DNA of 64,000 nt, from assembly GCF_900070355.1 (NCBI RefSeq), contig NZ_LN849456.1:2232001-2296000 (forward strand). Reading direction: 5' to 3'. Source of the stretch: Devriesea agamarum (lineage in GTDB: Bacteria; Actinomycetota; Actinomycetes; Actinomycetales; Dermabacteraceae). The notes under the pieces were generated by a model. That model did no database searches. It saw nothing but the letters and a program-made list of their open reading frames with translations, and was not told the DNA's origin. Positions 48,596-57,138 of this stretch are shown here, one piece after another. Both the position numbers and the translations under genes were made by a program. The stretch's first letter is position 1; each line of letters begins with the position of its first letter.

Positions 48596-50719
48596 ATGAA
48601 TGCAGGTAAACATCGTGCATCAGATGGAAACTCGGACTTTCATGAGATGGCTGATACCGACCCGCCCCCTGGTGTCATTGCGTCTGCTCGCCTCGAATCC
48701 TCCTCGAAACCAGAAGGGTCTGACCGGGTGCAAGCAGCTACGGGAACATCGATGAAGAGCGCTTCCCCGGGCATGCAGTATCAGGTGAGCGTCATTATTC
48801 CCTGTTTTCGCTGCGATGATTTTTTACCCACTCAGCTCGACGCTCTGGCGCATCAGGAGGATGCTCCGCCCTTTGAAGTGCTGCTGTGCGACAACGGTGG
48901 CAACCGGGACCTAGCCGGGCTGGTTGAACGCTGGCGGTATGTCTTGCCGGGCTTGCGGATTGTGGATGCGACAGCACGTCGAGGAACTGCTTATGCCCGC
49001 AACCGAGGCATGGGTGAAGCTCGCGCTCCTAAGCTCCTTTTTGCCGATGCTGATGACCTGGTGATGCCGCATTGGATTGCGCGCGGGAGCCGTCAACTCG
49101 ATAAGGCGCCGGCGTTTTCAGGCGGAGCTATTTCGGTGACCGCGGAGCTTATGGAGCAGGGTAGGTCTGCGGTGCTCGATTATGTTCTGCCCCGTGTTGA
49201 GCCCGATGATTACGAGCCTTTGTTGAGCGGCTCCCAAGACTATCCGCTGCTGATGGGGTGCAGCTCGGGAATGACCGCACAGTTCGCACAGGCAATTGGC
49301 GGATACGATGTCGCCTTCGCGAGCCAGGCGGAGGACAATGACCTCGCTTTTCGCATCCGCAATGCGGGCGTGCCGGTTCTTGATGCTAGCCAGGTGTGCA
49401 TCGCCTATCGTCAGCGAAAAAGCTCCGAAAAAACATTCCGACAGGGTATGCGAGCGGGACTGGCACATGCTCTGCTGTGCGCCCGACACAATGCCTGGCA
49501 GTCATCTCCGGCATACCGGGGCCATTGGGTTTTACGTCCATTAAAGTATGTACTGGAGACAGCGCAATCTCGTTCCCGCTGGGATGCAGATTCGTTCGGT
49601 CGGCAAATTGGTACGGCGATAGGAAGGTTAGGTTTTGCGATGGGGCGAAGCATCCCCGCTCCGGAACTTGGAGTAGGAATGGTCCGCGACTCTGTGCCTC
49701 ATGATTCTGTGTCTCGCGATTGCCCCTCGGATTCTGAGGAGAGTCTGACCGTGGATGATGCTGCGCCCAGCGAGCCGGTGGCCGGCTCTGATGAGGTGAC
49801 GGTGAGTGTTGTCATCCCGTGTAAAAATGGGGCTGAGGTTATTGGCCGCCAGTTCGATGCGATTCGAGCATCTGAAGATGCCCCGCCGTTTGAAGTCATT
49901 CTCGTGGTGAACGGTTCAACCGATGGAACCTGGAATGTTGCCGAGGAGTATCGACGTCAGCATCCGGATTTCCCGCTGCGGATTATTGGCTCGGCGCCGG
50001 GGCGAGCGGGCGCACGAAATACCGGGGCGTTGGCTGCCCGCGGAAAGATTCTGGCCTTCTGTGACGCGGATGACCAGGTTTTTCCGCGTTGGCTGGTGGA
50101 GCTCACCAACATGGTTCAGCAGCATCACGGCATTGTGGGTGGCCAGATGATGCACACGGTGGTCAACTCGCCCAAGGTGCTTCGCGCCTACGGTATTGAC
50201 CCGAATGAACCGGACCGTTCGCTGGCGCCCGATCCGCCTTTGGATGATGGGTCTGAGCTGCGCGACGTGGGGGAAGGGAACTTCGCGGTCTGGAAAGATG
50301 ATTACCTGGCGGTGGGCGGGATGGATGAGTCCTATGAAGGTGGGCTAGAGGGCACCGACTACTGTGTCCGGTCCCACCTGGCCCGGATTCCCATTAACTA
50401 TTGTCAGCGCGCTCTTATCCATTACTGGCTGCGGAATAATCCGCTGGGATCCTTCCGTCAGCAAAGAGCCCTTGCCCGCTGCAAAATACTTTTCTTTGTG
50501 CGCTTTTACAAGAGCGGGCTCTCCTCGGGTGCAAGTCTTAAATGGACTGTGAAGGGCTTTATCAAGTCCGTCCTTGCCCTGCTGCGCTGGAAGTCGTTGT
50601 CGGCTGACAAGAGGTTTGCCCTCATGCATGACCTGGGCGGGCATATTGGGTCGCTGGAAGGTCATGTTCTCTACCGGTTCCTGCGGCGGATTCCCAAACG
50701 AAAACTGATCCAACGATAG
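48596..50719 (+). CDS. Bifunctional protein with two tandem family 2 glycosyltransferase domains
   Basis: 707 aa from ATG 48596. After a 60-residue disordered N-terminus, domain 1 (about 62-345) starts YQVSVIIPCFRCDDFLPTQL and domain 2 (about 400-680) starts VTVSVVIPCKNGAEVIGRQF. Parallel motifs show internal duplication: EDAPPFEVLLCDNGG versus EDAPPFEVILVVNGS, ARNRGMGEARAPKLLFADAD versus ARNTGALAARGKILAFCDAD, and QAEDNDLAFRIRNAG versus EGTDYCVRSHLARIP. Both have D-A-D/D-D metal sites. A linker of some 50 residues rich in Ser/Asp/Glu separates them. It may transfer two sugars in sequence or two acceptor sites could alternate. The C-terminal part of each domain (R-x-L-K-Y/W-T-V-K) suggests membrane-peripheral binding. 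Confidence 0.9.
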   Translation: MNAGKHRASDGNSDFHEMADTDPPPGVIASARLESSSKPEGSDRVQAATGTSMKSASPGMQYQVSVIIPCFRCDDFLPTQLDALAHQEDAPPFEVLLCDNGGNRDLAGLVERWRYVLPGLRIVDATARRGTAYARNRGMGEARAPKLLFADADDLVMPHWIARGSRQLDKAPAFSGGAISVTAELMEQGRSAVLDYVLPRVEPDDYEPLLSGSQDYPLLMGCSSGMTAQFAQAIGGYDVAFASQAEDNDLAFRIRNAGVPVLDASQVCIAYRQRKSSEKTFRQGMRAGLAHALLCARHNAWQSSPAYRGHWVLRPLKYVLETAQSRSRWDADSFGRQIGTAIGRLGFAMGRSIPAPELGVGMVRDSVPHDSVSRDCPSDSEESLTVDDAAPSEPVAGSDEVTVSVVIPCKNGAEVIGRQFDAIRASEDAPPFEVILVVNGSTDGTWNVAEEYRRQHPDFPLRIIGSAPGRAGARNTGALAARGKILAFCDADDQVFPRWLVELTNMVQQHHGIVGGQMMHTVVNSPKVLRAYGIDPNEPDRSLAPDPPLDDGSELRDVGEGNFAVWKDDYLAVGGMDESYEGGLEGTDYCVRSHLARIPINYCQRALIHYWLRNNPLGSFRQQRALARCKILFFVRFYKSGLSSGASLKWTVKGFIKSVLALLRWKSLSADKRFALMHDLGGHIGSLEGHVLYRFLRRIPKRKLIQR

Positions 50720-50800
50720 GCCGGTTGGGCTATGTGGTGCTCATTGCGGCTGGGTAGATAGGTGCGAGCCCGAGAGTGGGTTCATAAGAAGGGACTTGAT

Positions 50801-51316
50801 ATGGGAATGGGCCTGGGGACTCGCCTGCGCAAAGCCATGTTTCCTTTGGTGATGTCCGATTCTGTTCATGGGCGCCACCGCTGGAAATTGCTCAAGATGC
50901 TCGGCGTGCACGGGATGGAAAGCTGCTTTATTCAGCAGCGCTGCATATTTCGCGGGTTTTCCACTCGTATTGGTGAAGGTAGTTATATCAATTACGGTGT
51001 CTATTTCGATGATAATGCGCCGGTCATCCTGGGTCGCAATGTCGGAGTGGGTCCGATGACGAAATTTATTACCGCATCGCACCGGCTCGGCCCGTCAGAG
51101 CATCGAATATCGGGAGGGTTTGCTGGTGGCCCAATTGTTGTTGAGGACGGCTGCTGGATCGGTGCGAACGTGACTGTTTTGCCGAATGTCACCATTGGGC
51201 GAGGCTGCGTTATTGGGGCGGGAGCGGTCGTCACCCGCGATTGTGAGCCGGACGGGTTGTATGTTGGTGTTCCCGCCCGCCGTATCCGCGATCTGGATGT
51301 TGAGCCAAAGCCATAA
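50801..51316 (+). CDS. Left-handed beta-helix O-acetyltransferase
   Basis: 171 aa from ATG 50801 with SD AGAAGGG; an earlier GTG at 50762 is less likely. The hexapeptide-repeat structure is visible in STRIGEGSYINYGVYFDDNA, VILGRNVGVGPMTKFITASH, VVEDGCWIGANVTVLPNVTI and GRGCVIGAGAVVTRDCEPDG, ending VGVPARRIRDL. The His in TASHRLG is at the place of the catalytic His of the maltose O-acetyltransferase/NodL family. It probably adds an O-acetyl group to the glycan or a precursor. It is the last gene of the long (+) operon. Confidence 0.92.
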   Translation: MGMGLGTRLRKAMFPLVMSDSVHGRHRWKLLKMLGVHGMESCFIQQRCIFRGFSTRIGEGSYINYGVYFDDNAPVILGRNVGVGPMTKFITASHRLGPSEHRISGGFAGGPIVVEDGCWIGANVTVLPNVTIGRGCVIGAGAVVTRDCEPDGLYVGVPARRIRDLDVEPKP

Positions 51317-51620
51317 GCTGAGCCCACATCGCAGGCTGAGCCCAATACTGAACGAGCCCTCAGGATAACGGGCCCTCAGTATAAATAGAGAAAGCGCGGA
51401 CCGTGGGTCTGCCACTAGCATCATGCGTAGCTAAGTCGCCTTTTATATGCCGCGCTTAATGTTGCCTTTTAACCCTGCATTTAATAAGCCACCCTTTACT
51501 GTTATACGTAATAAGACGGCCTCTCGGGTCGTAGTGGGATAAGCCGCCCTTCACTGTCGTACCTCATAGGGTGACCGGTCATAACACGGCGGGTAAGCGG
51601 CCACGCGGAGGGGCCTGGAG
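51317..51620. repeat. Convergent spacer filled with degenerate tandem repeats
   Basis: Two copies of gctgagccca begin at 51317 and 51335 (18-bp period). Two copies of g(a/g)gccctcag begin at 51354 and 51370 (16-bp period). Five taag/taat-starting units of about 27 bp begin near 51432, 51457, 51485, 51512 and 51540. The third and fifth agree at 24 of 30 positions. No gene is credible. The spacer separates the long (+) operon from the (-) glycosyltransferase gene. Confidence 0.75.
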
Positions 51621-52781
51621 TCACTCAGTCAGCAGGGCTAGCTCGCGCTCCAGTTTCGGTGCCTGGATATCGAGATCACGTGCGATCACCGCGAACCGAT
51701 GCCGCCAGTCCAGCTGGTGCCGGGCGTGCCGGTGAATTCTCTTCGCGAGGTGTGGGGTCCAGCTATGAGAAGCTTCTGCGACCAGTTGCACACCAGCTGC
51801 GGGATCGTCGTGGGGAATGCGGATACTCGCCCATTCAGGAACTAACTGCCGGGCAGCTGACGCGGAAGGAACCGCCCCCACCACTACGCAGCCGTGCGCG
51901 AGGGCATCAGTCCACCGGCCCGTCAGATAGTCCTTGGTGGGATGGGTGTAGCTCGCTGGGCTGAGCAGATTGGTAAATGCGAGGACAGCACGGGCTGATC
52001 CCAGTGCGCGATGCAGCAGGGTCATCGACTCCTCTTCGGTGCGGCCAAATCCAGGTCGGCCCGCGTAGGCCACCCCGAACTTGTGGGCCAGGGCCGTGAT
52101 CTCGGCGTCGTGATCCCAGGATTCGGGTTGTCTGCCGACCCGAAGGAGGTCGACTGGGCGAGGGAATGACGTCGCCACATCAGCAACCGACAGGGTGTCC
52201 GCGCCCCAGGGCAAGACCCCGATGGTTCCGGCGGCATTGTGCATCCAGTCCGCAACATCGCCATCATCCATGACGTAGAGGTGGTCGTACCATCCGCGGG
52301 TCCGGGCAATGCGAGGAATCCGATCAGACCAGAAGCTGTCGATAACCCAGCCGTTGATTGAGGCGTAACGGCGTCTGACCGAATGATCGCGCAAAATGAG
52401 ATTGAGGGCCTCAGGATTCGGTGCGATGACCAGAAGATGTCGGGTGCCTGAGCGGCGTGGCGGTAAAAACAGGCGGAGTTTATCGGCCGCCGCAATGGGC
52501 GACATGTGGTCTAAGCGGATGAGCCGAGCCGGAAGGGTGGACGCGGCGAGCTGGGCCATCATCCCGACGGGACCCCATCCGCCGGTGGACACGCCCTCCA
52601 CCACGATGTCCAGGCATGGTTGTGCAGTGCCGACAGCATGCGCGCTGTTAAGCGAGGCCGCAGGAGCAGCACTAGGCGGGTTATGAGAAGGGATGCGCGT
52701 GGGCGTATGTGGGTTATGAGAAGGGGTGTGCGTGGGCGTGTGCGGGGAATCGGGGTGAGACGAGGTCATAGGGCCCTTCAT
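51621..52781 (-). CDS. Glycosyltransferase with repeat-rich N-terminus (GT-B, group 1-like)
   Basis: 386 aa from ATG 52781, overlapping the ABC-transporter stop (ATGA), so they are co-transcribed. Residues 1-55 are a Thr/Pro/His/Ser-rich repeat (HTPTHTPSHNPHTPTRIPSH), likely disordered. From about 57 the fold begins: CLDIVVEGVSTGGWGPVGMM, LRLFLPPRRSGTRHLLVIAP, GVLPWGADTLSVADVA, DLLRVGRQPESWDHDAEITA and YLTGRWTDALAHGCVVVGAV, the last being the donor site (here without the E-x(7)-E pattern). It is a GT of unknown specificity, operonic with the exporter. Confidence 0.85.
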   Translation of the reverse strand: MKGPMTSSHPDSPHTPTHTPSHNPHTPTRIPSHNPPSAAPAASLNSAHAVGTAQPCLDIVVEGVSTGGWGPVGMMAQLAASTLPARLIRLDHMSPIAAADKLRLFLPPRRSGTRHLLVIAPNPEALNLILRDHSVRRRYASINGWVIDSFWSDRIPRIARTRGWYDHLYVMDDGDVADWMHNAAGTIGVLPWGADTLSVADVATSFPRPVDLLRVGRQPESWDHDAEITALAHKFGVAYAGRPGFGRTEEESMTLLHRALGSARAVLAFTNLLSPASYTHPTKDYLTGRWTDALAHGCVVVGAVPSASAARQLVPEWASIRIPHDDPAAGVQLVAEASHSWTPHLAKRIHRHARHQLDWRHRFAVIARDLDIQAPKLERELALLTE

Positions 52782-54637
52782 TTCAGGGAGCCGAGCTCGA
52801 CGAGCCGCGCGAATGCGGGATTCTGATCGCGCACCTCAGAGAAGGTGCCGATACTGGTGACTTCACCGTGTTCCATAAAGGCAAGCTGATCAACATTCTT
52901 CACCGTAGATAACCGGTGGGCGACAATAATGACCGTTAGCTCTCCGTTCAGCGACTCTATGGTGCTGGTTATCCGGCTTTCCGTTTCATTGTCCAAGGCG
53001 CTGGTGGCTTCGTCGAGGATGAGAAGACTCGGATTTGAATACAGTGCCCGGGCAATCCCGATGCGTTGACGCTGCCCCCCGGAGATACGCGCACCGCCTT
53101 CACCGAGGTGGGAATCAATTCCGTTCGGCATTTCACAGACCGCGTCAAAGACATGGGCCTGGCGCAGGCATTGTTCGACCCGGTCACGATCAATATCGTG
53201 ACCGAGATATCCGAACGCCACGTTCTCGGCGACAGTGCCGTTGAGGATATAGACGTCTTGGGGCACGTATCCAATGGAGGCATACCAGCCCCGAAGATTC
53301 TTGCGGATATCGGTGCCATTGGCCAGAATGCGTCCGCTGCGCGGCTCTAAAAGCCCCAGAATGTTGTCCACCAATGTGGTTTTACCGGAGCCACTGGATC
53401 CACACAGGGCAATTGAGGTGCCAGCAGGGATTGTGAGGGACACGTTTTTCAGCACGTCCTCGGAACCATCGACGTATCGGAAGCTGACTGCGTCGATGCC
53501 CAGGCTGATCGGGCAATCAGGCTCGGCCACCCGGACGATCTGACCCTGGTCATGGTCGTGTTCTGCGGCGAGGTGCGGGTATTCGGTCTCGCCAAGGCCC
53601 GATGCCGGGGTACTGGCCGCTTCAATCTGATCTAAGACGATGCAGACAGCCTTTTCTCCGGCCCGGATCGCGCCGAGTGAGCTGACCAATCTGATGAAGC
53701 TGGGAAGAATGCGAACACTGGCCGCGGCGAACAGGGTGATGGAGGTAATGGTGTCGTTTCCGTGGGCTGTCATCACAACTACCACCAGCACCGCCGCGAT
53801 GCCGACAATAAAGATGATCTCCATGGCGTATTTCGGAAGATCGGTCAGCAGCATCAGCCGACGGACCTGCTGAGTGTTGCGCACCCGGGCCAGGCGGTAC
53901 CGCTCTAAAAAGCGATTGGTAACCCCGTGAATCCGGGCCTCGCGGAAACCGGATACAGCGTCCAAGGAGGTTTTCCACTGGTGCCGAATGCTGTTCATGA
54001 GCTGGGCGCCGAGCGAGCGGTTAGCCCGCGCGAGCGCTAACTGCAAAATGGATACGGAGACGATGAAGTAACCGATGGCAAACAGTGATGGGCCGGGCAT
54101 CGTCATGATCAACAGAATCATGATGAGAAGGATCGTAAGGCCTTCGCCGACCACAGCCATGACGGCGTTAACAACAGATGCGTAAGCGGTTGACGTTGCA
54201 TCGCTGACGGAATTTAAGATGCTCGGCACTTCACGGCGGCGATGCTGCTCATAGGGTTCTTCTAGATACGTGCGCATGAGGCGGGTGCTGGTACGCACCT
54301 GTTCTCCGAAGATAAAGCCGCTGCTCCACCACTTCACCGTGAGTGAAAAAAGGGCTTTAAAAGCGAAGGCGGCAACGAGGATCGCGGCCATGATGACGGT
54401 GAGCTGCGTCCGTTCGGGATTTCCTAGGGCATCGGAAATCAGCTTGAGGTATCCGCTGTCGGTGTTCTTGCCCATGGCTAGCTCGGCCAGGGGCAGAATG
54501 GCCGCCACTCCGACGAGGTCGAGCATGGAGACGGCGTAGAGCGCAATCACGTTGAGGATGAGAAGCCAGCGGGCCCGCTTGGTGAACATGACGCGGTAAG
54601 CGCGGGCGAGAAGTGAGAGCAATGCGGAACCTTCCAA
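52778..54637 (-). CDS. ABC exporter (PglK/MsbA-like), candidate lipid-linked glycan flippase
   Basis: 619 aa. The start is TTG 54637, because a stop lies two codons upstream and a later ATG (54589) would remove homologous residues. Six membrane helices (LLILNVIALYAVSMLDLVGV, AAILVAAFAFKALFSL, ILLIMILLIMTMPGPSLFAI, EIIFIVGIAAVLVVVVM and others) precede an ATPase with Walker A GSSGSGKTT, Q-loop YVPQDVYI, signature RISGGQRQRIGIARAL, Walker B LLILDEATSALD and the switch VAHRLS. A long disordered linker (GETEYPHLAAEHDHDQG) joins the parts. The N-terminus resembles the PglK flippase, which exports lipid-linked oligosaccharide; a glycan or lipid substrate is inferred from context. Confidence 0.88.
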   Translation of the reverse strand: MEGSALLSLLARAYRVMFTKRARWLLILNVIALYAVSMLDLVGVAAILPLAELAMGKNTDSGYLKLISDALGNPERTQLTVIMAAILVAAFAFKALFSLTVKWWSSGFIFGEQVRTSTRLMRTYLEEPYEQHRRREVPSILNSVSDATSTAYASVVNAVMAVVGEGLTILLIMILLIMTMPGPSLFAIGYFIVSVSILQLALARANRSLGAQLMNSIRHQWKTSLDAVSGFREARIHGVTNRFLERYRLARVRNTQQVRRLMLLTDLPKYAMEIIFIVGIAAVLVVVVMTAHGNDTITSITLFAAASVRILPSFIRLVSSLGAIRAGEKAVCIVLDQIEAASTPASGLGETEYPHLAAEHDHDQGQIVRVAEPDCPISLGIDAVSFRYVDGSEDVLKNVSLTIPAGTSIALCGSSGSGKTTLVDNILGLLEPRSGRILANGTDIRKNLRGWYASIGYVPQDVYILNGTVAENVAFGYLGHDIDRDRVEQCLRQAHVFDAVCEMPNGIDSHLGEGGARISGGQRQRIGIARALYSNPSLLILDEATSALDNETESRITSTIESLNGELTVIIVAHRLSTVKNVDQLAFMEHGEVTSIGTFSEVRDQNPAFARLVELGSLK

Positions 54638-54996
54638 CGTTCAATGGAGGTAAGTGCCTGAGACAGCACGTATGCCGCTCAAGCCTACGGTGCCTCGACG
54701 GATTTGTGCCCTGACTATCGCTTCTCCAGCAGTGTGATGATCTTCTCTATCGGGACATCTCGATGGTTCTAGCTATGGTGCGATTGGAGGAGTTGCTGGT
54801 GAAGGTGGAATTGCGTGTGAGTCGTCCTGCGTTTGGTGGCTTTTGGTGAGGTACATCCCACCCCAAATGCCGTGACAGCCGTATTGTTCATCACTATGAT
54901 GAAATTCGGGGTCAGGCCCTGTGCGGGATGCAGATTAATGCCGAGCGCACGCCGGTTCCTCATCATTTGTCTGCCTTCTCGACTCCAGGAGTCTTC
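54638..54996. promoter_or_regulatory. Divergent promoter region with a 7-bp-arm palindrome
   Basis: Between the (-) ABC exporter and the (+) sugar-phosphate transferase. TTCATCA (54887-54893) and TGATGAA (54897-54903) form a palindrome around CTA. No well-spaced -10/-35 pair is visible. The start of the (+) gene is chosen at GTG 54997 with SD CAGGAG at 54986-54991, although the frame is open back to 54928. Confidence 0.4.
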
Positions 54997-56511
54997 GTGG
55001 CCTTGGTTCATTCTGATCGGCACGTTGGCGTCGATCCCATGGTGCCTGCGATAGCTACGGGTCCGTTGCGCGGTCAACGTTTTCGGCGTCCCCGGCGCCA
55101 CTACCGGCGTCTTGTGTCATCGCTAGTTGTCGTTGGTGATGTTGCTGTTCTTGCGCTTGCGACCTGGTTTGGCAGCGAAGCACGAAGAGCTATCCCTGTT
55201 CTTGTTGATGCCCGAGATCTCGACGACGCGATCCGTCAAGCCAGTCTCGTCATTGCGGTGGCCTGGTTTGTATCCCTAGCTGTTTTCGGCGCCTATAGGA
55301 CGCGTCTTTTGACCCAGGGCACCGAAATGTACCGCAACGTGCTGCGCGCCAGCCTCACAGCCGCCGGGCTGATAGGGGTTGGCGCGTATCTTTTGCAGAT
55401 CCCGCTATCGCGCGGCTTCTTCGTGGCGATGGGGCTCTTTGCCCTGGTCGGTCTGCTGATATCGCGGTTTTTCGTGCGCCGGATCCTGCACCTGATGCAT
55501 CGACGCGGCATGTTGCTGGACCGAGTGCTGATGGTCGGATCGCTACACCATGTGGAGTCGGTTGCTGCAACGCTGACGCGTGAGTCCTGGTTGGGGTATC
55601 GGGTGGTCGGCGCCGTCGTGAACGCGCAGGATTTCAATGCAGCCGAAGAAACTGGAATCCAGATTCTCGGCGACCAAACCCAGCTCCATGATGTGATCAC
55701 TTCTGTGCGTCCTTCGGTGCTGGTCTTTACCGAAGGGGCTTCCCGCAGCACTGATGAATTTCGGCGCTTGGCGTGGGAATTGGAAGCGAGCGAGATTGAG
55801 ATGATCGTGGTCCCGTCGCTGTCGGAGATTTCCAGTGACCGGGTGTCGATGCGGCCGGTTGCGGGATTGCCCATCGTTCACCTTGAGCGGCCCCGCGCTG
55901 AAGCTGCCACCCGTTGGACCAAACGCATGGTCGATATCGCCGGGGCTGCCTGCATCCTTGCCTGCATCGCTCCTTTGATGGCGATAGTTGCCCTGTGGAT
56001 CCGGCTCCACGACCGGGGGTCGGTGCTGTTCCGGCAAACCAGAGTCGGTCGAGACGGCAAGGAATTTACCCTTCTGAAGTTCCGGACCATGGTTCCGGAT
56101 GCGGAACGAAAACTTGCCGAACTCACCCCGGGAACGGCCGACCGCGGAAACGTCATCATGTTCAAGATGTCCAAAGATCCGCGAGTCACCCGCCCGGGAG
56201 CGTTTTTGCGCCGCTACAGCATCGATGAATTGCCGCAGCTGTATAACGTGCTGCGTGGCGATATGAGCTTGATCGGGCCTAGACCTGCTTTACCCCGCGA
56301 AGTTGCTCGATATGACGAAATGGCGGTGCGGCGACTGTCGGTGCGTCCGGGAATTACCGGGCTCTGGCAGGTCTCCGGGCGCAGTGATCTATCCTGGCAG
56401 GAAACCGTGCGCTTGGATCTGTTTTACGTGGACAACTGGTCCTTGGTACAGGATGTAAGCATTTTACTGCGCACCGCGCGGGCTGTTCTCTCGCCTCGCG
56501 GGGCATACTGA
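54997..56511 (+). CDS. Polyprenyl-phosphate sugar-1-phosphate transferase (WbaP/WecA-unrelated, PglC-type)
   Basis: 504 aa from GTG 54997 (an ATG at 55039 is an alternative). Membrane helices occupy the N-terminal third, including LVVVGDVAVLALATWFGSEA and SRGFFVAMGLFALVGLLISR. A CoA-binding-like/Rossmann region follows (VLMVGSLHHVESVAATLTRE). The catalytic monotopic domain has KRMVDIAGAACILACIAPLM, LFRQTRVGRDGKEFTLLKFR, DELPQLYNVLRGDMSLIGPR and RPGITGLWQVSGRSDLSWQE. These are the marks of the initiating phosphoglycosyltransferase, which transfers a sugar-1-phosphate from a nucleotide sugar to undecaprenyl phosphate, the first step of glycan assembly. It is next to, and divergent from, the exporter. 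Confidence 0.93.
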   Translation: MALVHSDRHVGVDPMVPAIATGPLRGQRFRRPRRHYRRLVSSLVVVGDVAVLALATWFGSEARRAIPVLVDARDLDDAIRQASLVIAVAWFVSLAVFGAYRTRLLTQGTEMYRNVLRASLTAAGLIGVGAYLLQIPLSRGFFVAMGLFALVGLLISRFFVRRILHLMHRRGMLLDRVLMVGSLHHVESVAATLTRESWLGYRVVGAVVNAQDFNAAEETGIQILGDQTQLHDVITSVRPSVLVFTEGASRSTDEFRRLAWELEASEIEMIVVPSLSEISSDRVSMRPVAGLPIVHLERPRAEAATRWTKRMVDIAGAACILACIAPLMAIVALWIRLHDRGSVLFRQTRVGRDGKEFTLLKFRTMVPDAERKLAELTPGTADRGNVIMFKMSKDPRVTRPGAFLRRYSIDELPQLYNVLRGDMSLIGPRPALPREVARYDEMAVRRLSVRPGITGLWQVSGRSDLSWQETVRLDLFYVDNWSLVQDVSILLRTARAVLSPRGAY

Positions 56512-56514
56512 GAC

Positions 56515-57138
56515 GTGACGTCACGCCCCACTCATTTGGATAGCTCTGTGCCGCGGTCTCTGTGTGCGGTTGCCTATGCGGTGGCTGTGCTCAGCCTCGT
56601 GGCCGGAGGAGTTCTCGTTTTATGGCCTAGCGGTTGGGCCGTTAACCGTTTAGTGGTATTTCTCTACTACCGCGCTGTGCAACCGCTCGGTTTAGCGGAG
56701 ATGATTAGTCTCGACCGATTTGATGACCTGCTCAACGTGGCGCTCTTTGTTCCGCTGGTCGCGGCGTTAACCATTATTCGGCGGACGTGGTGGTGGGTTG
56801 TCGCCGGGGTGGTATTGAGTGGCGGTATTGAGCTTTTCCAAGCCCTAGTGATGACACAGCGGTATGGCACGGTGACCGACGTTATCTCCAATAGCTGCGG
56901 CGTTCTCATCGGCGCCCTGATCGGGCGTGGCATGTGGTGGATCGCTGTCAGCCGTGCCCGTCACACCCGTCACCGGGGCGGTATTCGCCAAGACGCCCGA
57001 GGTGTGACTAATCGTCCACACGACGCCGGTGATGCAGCAGAGACATCGCCGCACGTGGAAAACGCAAAAACCACTCCTGGATGCAATCCCGGAGGGTCGG
57101 CGTCCGCCCCAGGCGCAAACGCAGGTGATCGGGGTTGA
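56515..57138 (+). CDS. VanZ-like membrane protein
   Basis: 207 aa from GTG 56515, three bases after the previous stop and thus co-transcribed. Four hydrophobic helices. SLDRFDDLLNVALFVPLVAA (D-x-x-x-N-x-x-L-F-x-P, VanZ motif) and GGIELFQALVMTQRYGTVTD with VISNSCGVLIGALIG are characteristic. VanZ-family proteins confer low-level glycopeptide tolerance or act in envelope polymer handling. The last 44 codons (57008-57138) overlap antisense with the next (-) gene, and the tail is disordered (TPGCNPGGSASAPGANAGDR). Confidence 0.9.
   Translation: MTSRPTHLDSSVPRSLCAVAYAVAVLSLVAGGVLVLWPSGWAVNRLVVFLYYRAVQPLGLAEMISLDRFDDLLNVALFVPLVAALTIIRRTWWWVVAGVVLSGGIELFQALVMTQRYGTVTDVISNSCGVLIGALIGRGMWWIAVSRARHTRHRGGIRQDARGVTNRPHDAGDAAETSPHVENAKTTPGCNPGGSASAPGANAGDRG

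Noticed and set aside
54928-54996. Extended N-terminus of the priming transferase from 54928.
   Set aside because: The SD CAGGAG at 54986-54991 supports GTG 54997; the extra residues have no homology to the family.
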